DNA of 64,000 nt from Facklamia languida CCUG 37842 (lineage in GTDB: Bacteria; Bacillota; Bacilli; Lactobacillales; Aerococcaceae): NCBI RefSeq assembly GCF_000245795.1, contig NZ_JH601133.1, positions 1 to 64,000 of the forward strand, written 5' to 3'. The position numbers and the translations under genes are program-made. Below the pieces are notes generated by a model. The model was given only the letters and a program-made list of their open reading frames with translations. It searched no databases and was not told where the DNA came from. Of the stretch, positions 54,568 to 64,000 are shown one piece after another (the stretch's first letter is position 1; each line of letters starts with the position of its first letter).

Positions 54568-55380
54568 TTAATCGAGATAATGATAGATCGCCTGGGCCAC
54601 CCCATCTTGGTTATGGTCCCCTGTCACATAATCGGCAACTTGTTTCAGTTCACTGACGGCATTGCCCATCGCCACCCCAACACCTGCTTGGGTCATCATG
54701 GTTAAGTCATTCATCTGGTCCCCAATAGCCATCATCTGGTCTAAGGAAATATCCAGGGTTTGCCCCAAGTGTCTCAAGGCCTGCCCCTTGTCGACTCCCT
54801 TGGCCATCACTTCAAGCTGGAAGGGGTGGGACAAGCAGACACTATAATCCGCAGTTAAGTCTTCAGGCAGCTTTTGCATCTGGTCTTGCAGGTAGTCTGA
54901 ATCAATGGTGATCACAAACTTGAGAAAGGTTTGATCGGGTGGAAAAGCTTTAAAATCAACCCTTTGGCTGGGTGCCTGGGTCACCTTGGAGACATAGAAA
55001 GACTCACGACCTGGTGGGTAGGTCAAGGGCTCATAGACCCAGTCTTGGTCAATAACATTTAAGGGCAAGGCTAAGGCATCGAGTACTACTTGCCAACGCT
55101 TAAGGTCCTCCAGGTCTAGGCTTGCCTGGTGAAGGATGGCCCCATCACTGGCCCGGCGGATCATAGCCCCGTTGAAGAGAATCAAATAATCCTCATGGCT
55201 TGGATTCCGCCTCACCTGGTCCAGCAGGTGTTCCACTGCCCGGTAGGGACGACCCGTACATAAGACCACTTGGACCCCCTTCTGTCTGGCATATTCAATG
55301 GCTTGTAAATTAGCTGGAGGGATCTGCTTATGACGGTCCAAGAGGGTGCCATCCAGATCCGTTGCGATTAATTTAATCAT
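54568..55380 (-). CDS. Cof-type HAD-IIB phosphatase
   Basis: A 270-residue haloacid-dehalogenase phosphatase: motif I DLDGTLLD, motif II LCTGRP, motif III Lys in KGQALRHLG, motif IV GDQMNDLTMM, with a C2B cap. It likely dephosphorylates sugar phosphates or similar small molecules; exact substrate cannot be read. It lies 11 bases before ftsY and after the smc terminator, so it probably starts the HAD-ftsY transcript. Confidence 0.92.
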   Translation of the reverse strand: MIKLIATDLDGTLLDRHKQIPPANLQAIEYARQKGVQVVLCTGRPYRAVEHLLDQVRRNPSHEDYLILFNGAMIRRASDGAILHQASLDLEDLKRWQVVLDALALPLNVIDQDWVYEPLTYPPGRESFYVSKVTQAPSQRVDFKAFPPDQTFLKFVITIDSDYLQDQMQKLPEDLTADYSVCLSHPFQLEVMAKGVDKGQALRHLGQTLDISLDQMMAIGDQMNDLTMMTQAGVGVAMGNAVSELKQVADYVTGDHNQDGVAQAIYHYLD

Positions 55381-55438
55381 CTGATCGATCCTTTATTAAA
55401 CACTTCACTACTCTATCTATTATAACACATTTATAAGC

Positions 55439-55464
55439 AAAAAAGGCGTATCTCATGATACGCC
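55439..55464 (-). terminator. Terminator of the rnc-smc transcript
   Basis: Minus-strand GGCGTATC and GATACGCC with a 4-base loop, followed by TTTTTT. Confidence 0.92.
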
Positions 55465-55531
55465 GATCGAGATTGCAGCATGACCCCTGGGATAGCCTCT
55501 GGGTCCACTGGTGGACATTCGAGGCGGTTAC

Positions 55532-58500
55532 CTATCCGTCGCCTTGGGCCATGGCACTGGCTTCATTCAGTTGGACGCTGGCTAGTTTGGAAATACCGGT
55601 CTGCTCCATGGTCACCCCATATAAAACATCCGCATATTCCATGGTCCCCTTACGGTGGGTAATCACAATGAATTGAGTGGCCTGGGTAAAGGTCTGGATG
55701 TAACGACCATACCGGTAGACATTGGCATCATCCAAGGCTGCTTCGACCTCATCGAGCACCACAAAGGGAACGGCCTTGGTCTCCAAAATCGCAAAGAGGA
55801 GACTAATGGCAGTCAAGGCCCGCTCCCCGCCTGAAAGCAGAGCTAGGTGCTGCTGCCGCTTACCGGGAGGTTGGGCAATAATATCCACCCCTGTTTCCAA
55901 TAGCTGGTCCGGGTCGATCAATTCCAAGCGCGCCCGTCCTCCACCAAACAATTGCACAAAGGTCTTCTGAAATTGGTCATTGATCTGGTCAAAGGTTGCC
56001 TTAAACCGGCTGGCCACTTCTTGATCCATCTCTTCAATCGTCGCTTGCAATTGGTCCATGGCTTGAACCAGGTCCTTCTCTTGGTCGGTTAACCGGTCAT
56101 AGCGGTCTTTAAGGGCTTGATAGTCTTCAATCGCTGCCAAATTAATCGGACCTAATTGGTCGATCGCCTGCTTCAGTTTCTTCACATGATCCAGTGAAGT
56201 CTCCAGACCCCCGAATTCTTGAACCTTAGCCACAGCCGCCTCATAAGAAAGCGAATGGGTCTCGCTGAGATAGGATAGGTCTTGGTCCAACAAGCGGTCA
56301 TACTTTTCGATGAGGGCTTGGGCCTTAGCCTCCTTCTGATAAAGTCCTTGGAGGTGCTTGTCTAAGTCTAAAGCTTGAGCTTGGACTTCACGCAGGGACT
56401 GGTTGATCGCCTGGCGCTGGGCCTTGGCTTCTTTCAACCGGTCTTGACTGGCCTGGTTGGCCTGGGTTAATCCTTCAATCTGGTCCAAAACACCAGCCAA
56501 ATCGGACTCCAGAGACTGGACCGTTTCTTGGTTGAGTCGGACTTGATTCGCATGGTCTGCCATCAATTGGTCCAGTGCTGCTAGCTGGTCTCGGAAGGTT
56601 TTTTGATCTCTTAGTTTCTGCTTGATTTCGACCTGTAAAACTTGGCGATGGGTGCCGACTCGATTCAATTCTGCTTGAAGTTCTTGACTGCGAGTCTGAC
56701 GGTCGCTTTGATCGAGCTGGAGTGCTTCCATACTGGACTTCAGGTGGTCAATCTGGGCCTGGATTTGGTCTAAGTCTGATTGGATCTGACCTTCTTCCTG
56801 TTGACTCTCCTGGTAAGTCGAGTGCAAGGAAGTCCATTCATCTTCCAGGACCATCAATTGCCTTTCTTTTTGTTGGACTTGACGAACTAAGCCTTGATAG
56901 TGGTGGTTGGCCTCTTCAAATTGCTCGCTAAGTGCCTGATAGGCCTGACGCTGGTTGACCAGGTCTTGGGCTATTGCTTGTAAAGCCACTTGGTCCTTGT
57001 TCAGACTCGTCTGTAAGTCTTGATGAACGGCTTGCTTGTCTTGGTAGGCCGCCTCAAGAGTCTTAACTTGTGTTTGCCGGGCCAACATGGTCTGGCGAGC
57101 CTTATGATCACGCCCACCGGTCACCGATCCCCCTGGTAGAATGACATCACCTGTCAGGGTGACCAATTTCACTTGTTGGTTGAGCCGCTTCGATAAAGCC
57201 TGGGCTGCCGGCAAATCGGTCATAACGAGGGTCGTTCCCAAGAGCTGTTTGACAATGGCCTGGTTTTCGGTCGCTGCTTGAACTAAATCACTGGCTACAC
57301 CAATCAATCCTGCCTGCCCTTGCGCCTTCGCCAGCAAGTGACTGGCTAGCGACCGGCCCTTTATATTGGGCCGGGGCAGGAAGGTTGCCCGACCCGACCG
57401 AGTCTGGCGGAGGTAGTCAATGGCCGCTTTGGCTGCTTGATCATCCCTCACAACAATCTGTTGCAGGGCAGCCCCCAAAGCAAGCTCAATGGCCTCTTGA
57501 TACGCGTCTGGCACTTGAATTAAATCGGCAACCGTCCCCTCAATACCAGCTAAGTGGTCACGCTGGTTCATAACGGCTCGGACGCCTTGATAGTAACCCG
57601 TATAGTCTGCTTGCATCTGTTGCAATGAATTCAATTTGGCTTGAAGGACCTGTCGGTCATGGTCCACTTGATAAGCCTCCTGGACCCTAGCTTGGTAATC
57701 GGCCTCCAATTGCACTTGTTGGCCTTGCTGCCTCTTAATTTGATCTTGGGCTTGGCTCAAATCTCTCTGCAGGGATTGGACTTCTTGCTTGGCATCTGAG
57801 AGATCTTGGTTCAAGTGGTTCAGCTCTTCTTGCAGCCCTTGGACTTGTTGGTCATGACTGCCTTTACGGGCTTGGTAAGTCTCTAAGACCTGCTGGACCT
57901 GCTGGGCTTGGTTCTTGATGGTGGTTTCCCGCCGGTAGGCTTCAATTAGCTCTTCTTGCAGGTGGCCCAAGCGGGCAGGATCTTGGTCTAAGAGGGTCGC
58001 CAACTGCGCTTGGCCTTGCTCTAATTCCAATTGATCTTGTTGGTCCGCTGCCTGCAGGACTTGAATTTCTTGGTCCAGTTTGGCAAGACGGTCTTCCAGC
58101 TGGTCCCTTTCTTCCTGCCGACTCACCGCCTGGTGGTGACGGTCTTCCTCTGATTGGTGGGCATAGTCTAACCGTTGACGCAGGATCGATTCTTGCCCCT
58201 TTTGTTGTTCGACTTGCTGGGTCTGAGTCTGCAAGTTCTCCGCTTCTTGATCGATCTGATCATTTAAGTGGTCGACTTGTTCTTGACTCGCCTGCAGGGT
58301 CTCTTGGTAGTGGGCCTGTTGACTTTGAACTTGGTCTAATTCCTGGCGGACCGCTTGACCCTCTACTTGGGCCTGCTGGTAACGACTCTGGTTGGTCTTA
58401 ATTTGTTGGGTATACCAAGCCAACTCATGCTGGCTGAGCAATTGGGCCTTTTCCTGATAGATCAAGGCCTTGTCATGCTGGTCCTTCAGCGGGTCAATTT

Positions 58501-59101
58501 GGCCTGCTAATTCATGGAGGATGTCCTTAACCCGGTTCAGGTGGCCTTGGGACCGGTCCATCTTACGTTGGGCTTCTAATTTGCGGACTTGAAATTTCTG
58601 CACGCCGGCCGCTTCCTCAAAGATCCCGCGCCGCTCTTCTGGCTTACTTAAGAAGATCGATTCGACCTTACCTTGCGAGATCATGGCAAAGGAATTCTTA
58701 CCCAGGCCAGTATCCAGCAGTAGGTCTGTGATATCCTTCAAACGAACCGCTTCCTGGTTAATAAAATAAGCACTCTCGCCTTGACGGTTGAGCTGGCGGG
58801 TAATGGCGACACGGTCTCGGGGATGGTCTAAGTAGTGGTCTTCATTGTTCAAGACCAGGGTGACCTTGGCCAGGTTCACAGGCTTTCGGGCTTGTGAGCC
58901 ATTAAAGATCACATCTTCCATCCGATGGCCGCGCAGGCTCTTAGCCGACTGCTCACCTAAGACCCAACGAATAGCTTCGGAAAGGTTGGACTTACCGGAA
59001 CCATTGGGCCCAACAACAGCGGTCATTCCTTGATCAAATTCGATGACCGTCTTGTCCGCAAAGGACTTAAAGCCAGTCATTTCAATTCTTTCTAAATACA
59101 C
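55532..59101 (-). CDS. smc: Chromosome segregation protein SMC
   Basis: Condensin ATPase partner of ScpA and ScpB. The 1189-residue protein has N-terminal Walker A GPNGSGKSNLSEAIRWVLGE, coiled coil (about 165-500), hinge (about 505-680, GIEGTVADLI...TFLPRP), return coiled coil (to about 1000), signature LLSGGERALTAISLL and Walker B FVVLDEVEAALDDANV. The coils are very Gln-rich. It starts 4 bases after the rnc stop. Confidence 0.98.
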   Translation of the reverse strand: MYLERIEMTGFKSFADKTVIEFDQGMTAVVGPNGSGKSNLSEAIRWVLGEQSAKSLRGHRMEDVIFNGSQARKPVNLAKVTLVLNNEDHYLDHPRDRVAITRQLNRQGESAYFINQEAVRLKDITDLLLDTGLGKNSFAMISQGKVESIFLSKPEERRGIFEEAAGVQKFQVRKLEAQRKMDRSQGHLNRVKDILHELAGQIDPLKDQHDKALIYQEKAQLLSQHELAWYTQQIKTNQSRYQQAQVEGQAVRQELDQVQSQQAHYQETLQASQEQVDHLNDQIDQEAENLQTQTQQVEQQKGQESILRQRLDYAHQSEEDRHHQAVSRQEERDQLEDRLAKLDQEIQVLQAADQQDQLELEQGQAQLATLLDQDPARLGHLQEELIEAYRRETTIKNQAQQVQQVLETYQARKGSHDQQVQGLQEELNHLNQDLSDAKQEVQSLQRDLSQAQDQIKRQQGQQVQLEADYQARVQEAYQVDHDRQVLQAKLNSLQQMQADYTGYYQGVRAVMNQRDHLAGIEGTVADLIQVPDAYQEAIELALGAALQQIVVRDDQAAKAAIDYLRQTRSGRATFLPRPNIKGRSLASHLLAKAQGQAGLIGVASDLVQAATENQAIVKQLLGTTLVMTDLPAAQALSKRLNQQVKLVTLTGDVILPGGSVTGGRDHKARQTMLARQTQVKTLEAAYQDKQAVHQDLQTSLNKDQVALQAIAQDLVNQRQAYQALSEQFEEANHHYQGLVRQVQQKERQLMVLEDEWTSLHSTYQESQQEEGQIQSDLDQIQAQIDHLKSSMEALQLDQSDRQTRSQELQAELNRVGTHRQVLQVEIKQKLRDQKTFRDQLAALDQLMADHANQVRLNQETVQSLESDLAGVLDQIEGLTQANQASQDRLKEAKAQRQAINQSLREVQAQALDLDKHLQGLYQKEAKAQALIEKYDRLLDQDLSYLSETHSLSYEAAVAKVQEFGGLETSLDHVKKLKQAIDQLGPINLAAIEDYQALKDRYDRLTDQEKDLVQAMDQLQATIEEMDQEVASRFKATFDQINDQFQKTFVQLFGGGRARLELIDPDQLLETGVDIIAQPPGKRQQHLALLSGGERALTAISLLFAILETKAVPFVVLDEVEAALDDANVYRYGRYIQTFTQATQFIVITHRKGTMEYADVLYGVTMEQTGISKLASVQLNEASAMAQGDG

Positions 59102-59104
59102 CGA

Positions 59105-59803
59105 TCATTCTCCCTTATTCTTTTGGTCCAAGGCCTGCTTCGCTGCATGCATTTCAGCCTGCTTCTTACTCTTACCACTGCCCTGGGCAATCTGTTGACC
59201 ATTTAAGAATAGACCACTCGTAAAACACCGGTCATGAGCTGGACCTGTTTGGTCCAGTAACCGGTACTCAATCTTAACACTGCCTTTGGCTTGGACCCAT
59301 TCTTGAAATTGGGTCTTATAGTCTTGGTTGGTCAAGCGCAGGATTTCCTGGTGGTGGTCAAACAGGACCCGGCTGAGGAAGGCTTCAGCCTGGTCACTCC
59401 CCTGGTCCAGATAAATGGCCGCCAAAAAGGCCTCAAAGCAGTCGGAAAGAATGGAATCTCGCTGGCTGCCTCCGGTGGCTTGTTCGCCCTTGCCTAAGCG
59501 GAGGAAGTGGTCAAATTTCAGCTGCCGGCTCACGTAAGCCAGACTGGGTTCGCGCACCAACTGCGCCCGCATCCGTGTAAGAACCCCTTCTCCTTCCCTA
59601 GGATAGGTTGAATAGAGAAAGTTAGACACCGCCAACTCTAAAACCGCATCCCCCAAAAATTCAAGCCGCTCGTTGGAGGCTAAATGGCTCCCCCCATGCT
59701 CATTCACATAAGAAGTGTGGTGGAAGGCTTGTTCAATCAGCTGGGGATTATTGACCTTGATCCCCAAGTCTTCGCTTATATAAGTCATCAGTTCCTTCAT
59801 CTT
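59105..59803 (-). CDS. rnc: Ribonuclease III
   Basis: Double-strand RNA endonuclease processing rRNA and sRNA-mRNA duplexes. The 232-residue protein has the signature NERLEFLGDAVLELAVSNFL, the second acidic pair in SDCFEAFLAAIYLD, and a C-terminal dsRNA-binding domain (about 155-230, GSGKSKKQAEMHAAKQAL). Start uncertain: four in-frame ATGs occur within eight codons (59809, 59806, 59800 and 59788), and the chosen position is approximate. In many relatives acpP precedes rnc; here the gene upstream is the secreted coiled-coil protein. Confidence 0.96.
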   Translation of the reverse strand, partial: KMKELMTYISEDLGIKVNNPQLIEQAFHHTSYVNEHGGSHLASNERLEFLGDAVLELAVSNFLYSTYPREGEGVLTRMRAQLVREPSLAYVSRQLKFDHFLRLGKGEQATGGSQRDSILSDCFEAFLAAIYLDQGSDQAEAFLSRVLFDHHQEILRLTNQDYKTQFQEWVQAKGSVKIEYRLLDQTGPAHDRCFTSGLFLNGQQIAQGSGKSKKQAEMHAAKQALDQKNKGE

Positions 59804-59809
59804 CATCAT

Positions 59810-60158
59810 CCTTTTTTATCGTTAATAAGATTTTACCAAAGCAAGGCTAAGAGCACAAAGAAAGATCTTATTTTTTAGTAAGAATTAAATCTTTATCACT
59901 CCAACCAGTCAAATGAACCGAATAAGAGGAGAGGACGTAGCCTGACAGATAGTCAAACCGTCGAAATAAGCGAATCCAATCACTTTAGCTATCAGCTTTC
60001 TGATCGATTGGCATCAAGAGTTAAACAAGAATTCCCTTAAAACTTCTATCGGGTACGACAATCGCTTTTTTACCTTCCAGCAACAATCCTTGTTATTACA
60101 TTAGAATCATCGGGACCCATTATCTTCTTTAAAGCTAGTCTAGCAGAGGGTAACAAGG
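59810..60158. other. Gap upstream of rnc
   Basis: About 350 bases with no gene, RNA or repeat I can support. A promoter for rnc is expected here but only weak A+T-rich candidates are visible. Short ORFs in it lack ribosome binding sites. Confidence 0.4.
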
Positions 60159-60208
60159 CAAAAAGACGCTTCTTCCTCTTCAATTTTGAAGGGCTTGAAG
60201 CGTCTTAT
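60159..60208 (-). terminator. Terminator after the secreted coiled-coil gene
   Basis: Minus-strand AAGACGCTTC and GAAGCGTCTTTTT enclose a 24-base loop containing a smaller CCCTTC/GAAGAG pairing. Confidence 0.85.
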
Positions 60209-60226
60209 TGATAAAACTTTCAGATT

Positions 60227-62533
60227 TTATTTGATCTTTTCAATAATACGAGAACGCGTTTCAAATTCTGGGGTCGTTCCACTAAATGAATTATTGGCTT
60301 GGGCCATGGTTTGCATGTGATCAAGGATGGTTTTTATTTTTGTCAGATCTTGTGTCTTGTTTGTTAATTGATCAATCCCATCTTCTTTATATTTCTCCAA
60401 CCCTTCATCAAACTCTTTAAATTTTGATACATAAGTTTCTGAACCTTCTTTTAATTTGAGGCTACCTTCCTTTAATTCCTTCATTCCTTGATCCAGGTCA
60501 TTGATCCCCTTTGACATCGGATCAAGTGCTTTACGCTTAATATCTCCTAGTTCAGATAAACTCTTTGATTGGGCTTGAAATTGCGTCAAACCATCTGATA
60601 ATTTCTGAGCCCCACTTCTCAAGTCTTTCGACTTGCCATCCAGGCTTTGGATCCCTTGCGCTAATTTAGCGACACCTTGCTTATTCTGCTCGGTTCCCGC
60701 CTTGAGTTGACTTGAACCCGCCTTCAACTTAGTAGCGGCATCATCTAATTGAGCTATCGAATCTTGTAGCTTAGAGAGAGCACTCGAATTCATACCCTCT
60801 TTTATTTGGCTAATGCCATTTGATAATTCTTGTGAAGCATTGACCAATTGGTCCTCAGCTTGATTAACTTGACTACTTAGGTTTCCAGCTCCTTGACTGG
60901 CTTGTTGGATACCAGCGGTCACTTGTTGGGAGACCGCTAAAAGTTCTTGGAGACCAGCAATCAAAGCCTGAGGCGACTGGTCGCTTGCAGATAAGGCATT
61001 GGCTTGACCATAAAGTCCTTGAGCTAAAGACCTTAGTGTATAAACTTCGTCACTATTCAGCCCTTCGCTATCTTTACTTTCAATACTTGCTGCTAGACCT
61101 TCCAAGGCCGCCGCCTTAGCATTTAAGTCTTCAACAACCCCCGCTGAGCTAGAGTTGCTATAGCTAGATTGGCTAAGAGATTCAATCCCTTGGCTGAGAC
61201 GGTTAGAAGCCTCTTCCAATTGATTCAGTCCTTGGTTGAGCTCAGCCAGTCCAATGGCCATAGGACCAATGTTTTGCCCTAAACCATCTATTCCAGATTG
61301 GAGCTGGTTAAGGGAAGTGGCAAAGAAGTCAGCTTCCTGGTTACCAGAGAGACTATTGGTCTTTTCCCGAAGCGTGTTGGTCGCTTGATTGAGCTGGGCA
61401 AGCCCCTCATCTAATTGACTGGCTCCTTTCTCAAGACCCAAGGCACCCTGTGAGAGCTTCGTCATATTGCCATTAATCTGATTGACACCATTGGTGTACT
61501 GTTCAATTCCACTGTTCAGTTTAGCGCCACCTGCAGTCAGTTGGCTAATAGCCGTTTCGATGGACTTAATCTTATCGGGCAGGCCATTAAAGCCATTCGA
61601 CAACTTTCCAAATCCGGTCTTCAATTGATTGGACCCTTTTGCCAACTGAACGGCTCCTTCACTTAAGTCGCCGATACTTTCATTTAGTCGCTCACTCCCT
61701 TCTTTTAATTGATTGGAGGCTTCAACTAATTTATCGGCATTGTCGGTTAATTGATCAACTCCATCGCTCAGATCATCAAGTGAGGCTAAGCTGGCTTCAT
61801 CCTGGAAAATTTCATTCGTAATGACCGCATAGATATCTGTAGGTTGATAGTCTTCAACATCCATTTCAATCTCCAGGCGATCCCTGAATCGGTCCAGATA
61901 CTCTTCATCCAAATAATCTGCAAAATTCTCTTTCATCCCTGGTGTTAAGACAGAGGCAACAATCTGGTTCTTGCCATCTTTTATGATTTTGGCATGGTCG
62001 GCGTGAATATTCTTCACTTGGTCATCTGCAAAGGTCATTTCAGATACAACCAAATAAGGCGCATAGATTGTCATGTTTTGACCCTCTAAAGTTACTTGTT
62101 CATGCGTGCTATTATTCGCTTCAATGGTGATCACCAAGTGACCTGATTGGCCCTGCAAGTCCTCGAAAGATACTGGCTGACCATCCAGCTGATATTGGAC
62201 TTGGATGTCAACCGGCAATTGCTTATCCGTGACACCCTGGTAGTAAATATCAGATTCCTGAGCGTTCCATTGGATGTAACCGTCTTGTGTTTGGACTGCT
62301 TCATCCGTTTCTAAATTCTTTATTTCCTTTAAATCGGACCGGTCTTTTATTTTAAGCCCCTTGTCACCATTAAGCCAGACAGAGACCGTCTGGTCCATTA
62401 CTTGGTTACCGTCCTTAGTGACGTAAATCGTTTCATTCTTACGAGCTTGTGGTTCAACCGCTTCAACCGCAGGGGTCACGATCATAGACCCTGCTGCAAC
62501 AGCTGCTAACACTCTCATTGATTTAGTATTCAT
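60227..62533 (-). CDS. Secreted coiled-coil protein with YhgE/Pip-type repeats, partner of the MMPL transporter
   Basis: A 768-residue exported protein with a signal peptide (MRVLAAVAAGSMIVTPAVEAV), a beta-rich domain to about residue 240 (YLVVSEMTFADDQVKNI), then long heptad-like repeats of the pattern LxxGxxxLxxGxxxLxxG (about 255-720), as in the YhgE/Pip family. Unlike full YhgE proteins it shows no clear C-terminal membrane helices. Its RBS AGGAGG overlaps the end of the MMPL gene 12 bases upstream, so translation is coupled. Probably a cell-envelope helper of the transporter. Function not established. Confidence 0.8.
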   Translation of the reverse strand: MNTKSMRVLAAVAAGSMIVTPAVEAVEPQARKNETIYVTKDGNQVMDQTVSVWLNGDKGLKIKDRSDLKEIKNLETDEAVQTQDGYIQWNAQESDIYYQGVTDKQLPVDIQVQYQLDGQPVSFEDLQGQSGHLVITIEANNSTHEQVTLEGQNMTIYAPYLVVSEMTFADDQVKNIHADHAKIIKDGKNQIVASVLTPGMKENFADYLDEEYLDRFRDRLEIEMDVEDYQPTDIYAVITNEIFQDEASLASLDDLSDGVDQLTDNADKLVEASNQLKEGSERLNESIGDLSEGAVQLAKGSNQLKTGFGKLSNGFNGLPDKIKSIETAISQLTAGGAKLNSGIEQYTNGVNQINGNMTKLSQGALGLEKGASQLDEGLAQLNQATNTLREKTNSLSGNQEADFFATSLNQLQSGIDGLGQNIGPMAIGLAELNQGLNQLEEASNRLSQGIESLSQSSYSNSSSAGVVEDLNAKAAALEGLAASIESKDSEGLNSDEVYTLRSLAQGLYGQANALSASDQSPQALIAGLQELLAVSQQVTAGIQQASQGAGNLSSQVNQAEDQLVNASQELSNGISQIKEGMNSSALSKLQDSIAQLDDAATKLKAGSSQLKAGTEQNKQGVAKLAQGIQSLDGKSKDLRSGAQKLSDGLTQFQAQSKSLSELGDIKRKALDPMSKGINDLDQGMKELKEGSLKLKEGSETYVSKFKEFDEGLEKYKEDGIDQLTNKTQDLTKIKTILDHMQTMAQANNSFSGTTPEFETRSRIIEKIK

Positions 62534-62544
62534 GTGAAATCCTC

Positions 62545-64000
62545 CTAATTTAGTCCTTTAGTGGTGCGTTTAATAAAGGGGAAGGTCATCCCGATAATCG
62601 CTGGTAAGAAGAGAATAATCACCAGCATCGAGATAATCGCTCCTCTAGCTAAGAAAATACATATTGTTGAGACAATTTCCATTTTGGAGTAAATGCCGAC
62701 ACCAATCGTCGCGGCAAAGAAGGCCAGTGCCGAAGTGACAACTGACTTCGAGGTCTCCTTAACCGACCGATTCAAGGCAGTCGACATCTCCCCTGACTTC
62801 TTATACTCAAATAAGAAGCGGTCCATCATTAAAATCGAATAGTCAATAGTAGAACCTAATTGAACCACCCCGATAATAATTGAAGTGATAAAAGGAATAA
62901 CATGACCTGAATAATAGGGTATGCCCATATTGATAAAGATCGCTAATTCAATGGCCGCGATTAAGACAATCGGAATCGCCAAAGATTTAAAAACAAAGGC
63001 AATAATAAAGAAGACGACGACAATCGAAGCAAGGTTAACCATCTTAAAATCACGGTCTGAAAGACGCGTTAAATCTTTGGTAAGAACCGCTTCACCCGTT
63101 AAATAGCCTTGTGGATCATGCTCCTTAATAATCTGATTAATCTGGTCAATCTGTTGATTCACAGCATCGGAGGCGGTCTGGTACTTTGAGTTGAGCATAA
63201 TCATTTGATAGCCATTCTTACTAAAGTTGTCTTTGATTTTATCTGGTAGGAAGGAATCTGGTAGGGTTAGCCCAGTCACAGAATTCAAACTTAAGACAGT
63301 ATTAACCCCTTCCACTTCTTCTAATTGTTTGATCATGCCATTCATACTCTGCTTACTCAGGTCGTCCTTGACCACGATAAAGTGAGTAGAAGCCATATCA
63401 TAGTCCTTCTTCATCTTGTTTAAAGCCACAATTGACTCTAAGTCCTGAGGGAGAGATCGGTCCAAGTTATAATACAATTGGGTATGATGGACTCCGTAAA
63501 TTGAAGGAATGAAGAGGAGCAAAAAAACGATAAATAATGGTTTGCGATATTTCGTTGTAAAGTTTGCGGTTTTATCGAAAGAAGGCAAGAGAACGCGATG
63601 GTTGAAACGATTCACCCATTGCTCAGTTAATAAGATCATCGGTGGCAAAACAACAACAGTTGAGATTAAGCCTAAGATGACTCCCTTACTCATTACCAAA
63701 CCAATGTCTTTACCTAAACCCAGCTTCATCAAAATTAATACTAAGAAGCCCGCAAAGGTTGTTAAAGACGAAGCAAAGATAGAGGATAGAGTACTTTGAA
63801 TGGCTTTAGACATCGCCTCTTGACTAGAAGCAGTGGTTCGTTTCTTTTCAACATAGCGGTGATAGAGAAAAATCGAGTAGTCGGTCGTGACGGCTAACTG
63901 CAAGACAGCTGCAATTGCTTTGGTGATATAAGAGATCTCCCCTAAGAATAGATTGGTCCCAAAATTATAGAGAATCGCGTAACCAATATTTAGCATAAAA
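62545..64000 (-). CDS. MMPL/RND-superfamily transporter (5' end outside window)
   Basis: The frame is open to the window edge. The visible 483 or so residues cover the first transmembrane block from its second half (ITKAIAAVLQLAVTTDYSIFLYHRYVE), an extracellular loop (about 190-330), and the second five-helix block (IIIGVVQLGSTIDYSILMMDRFL). The Asp-Tyr pairs TDYSIF and IDYSIL are the proton-relay positions. Family members move lipids, fatty acids or glycolipids. The Met at 63996 is internal, since the N-terminal helix and first loop are missing. Coupled to the coiled-coil gene downstream. Confidence 0.88.
   Translation of the reverse strand, partial: FMLNIGYAILYNFGTNLFLGEISYITKAIAAVLQLAVTTDYSIFLYHRYVEKKRTTASSQEAMSKAIQSTLSSIFASSLTTFAGFLVLILMKLGLGKDIGLVMSKGVILGLISTVVVLPPMILLTEQWVNRFNHRVLLPSFDKTANFTTKYRKPLFIVFLLLFIPSIYGVHHTQLYYNLDRSLPQDLESIVALNKMKKDYDMASTHFIVVKDDLSKQSMNGMIKQLEEVEGVNTVLSLNSVTGLTLPDSFLPDKIKDNFSKNGYQMIMLNSKYQTASDAVNQQIDQINQIIKEHDPQGYLTGEAVLTKDLTRLSDRDFKMVNLASIVVVFFIIAFVFKSLAIPIVLIAAIELAIFINMGIPYYSGHVIPFITSIIIGVVQLGSTIDYSILMMDRFLFEYKKSGEMSTALNRSVKETSKSVVTSALAFFAATIGVGIYSKMEIVSTICIFLARGAIISMLVIILFLPAIIGMTFPFIKRTTKGLN

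Overview
The window looks like a chromosomal segment of a low-to-mid GC Firmicute of the order Lactobacillales, most likely Aerococcus or a close relative in the Aerococcaceae. The pointers are a YSIRK-signal, Rib-repeat surface protein, an ECF riboflavin transporter under an FMN riboswitch, ribT-scpA-scpB and rodZ-pgsA-cinA-recA-rny gene orders, and a LexA-type SOS box at recA. The genus is an inference from gene content and protein style; no database was searched.

Layout. 1-4.8 kb: a large surface adhesin gene on the minus strand, broken by one in-frame stop. 5.0-10.6 kb: der, rpsA-like S1 protein, cmk, a LysM membrane protein, and ribU behind an FMN riboswitch with a terminator. 10.9-15.3 kb: ribT-scpA-scpB-rluB, bracketed by two copies of a 0.7-0.9 kb non-coding composite repeat. 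15.3-22.2 kb: punA, deoB, xerD, cvfB, pyk, pfkA. 22.3-34.0 kb: dnaE, queA, ruvB, ruvA, msrB, mutL, mutS, ymdB, a dense DNA repair block. 34.2-45.5 kb: an accessory stretch lying between ymdB and rny. It holds a sulfur- or methyl-metabolism-like module (OsmC-like, core MetE-like, PhnD-like binding protein, acyl-CoA dehydrogenase-like flavoprotein), two tandem secreted paralogues, a flavodoxin-fold quinone reductase, an A+T-richer cassette (alanine/glycine symporter, alpha/beta hydrolase, divergent serine hydroxymethyltransferase), and a small gene with a consensus promoter occupied by an SOS box. 45.6-59.8 kb: rny, an ABC-2 exporter pair, recA, cinA, pgsA, rodZ, ftsY, a Cof-type HAD phosphatase, smc, rnc. 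60.2-64.0 kb: a secreted coiled-coil protein and an MMPL transporter that runs off the edge.

Nearly all housekeeping genes are on the minus strand. Plus-strand genes occur only inside the accessory stretch (37.1-41.0 and 45.3 kb). The best candidate for something undescribed is the composite repeat at 10.9-11.6 and 14.4-15.3 kb. Its arms are inverted copies of a long hairpin whose stems change in both strands together while loop motifs stay fixed. Next are the SOS-box small protein at 45.25 kb and the MetE/PhnD/flavoprotein/OsmC module at 34-38 kb. No tRNA, rRNA, CRISPR array, insertion sequence or prophage was recognised.
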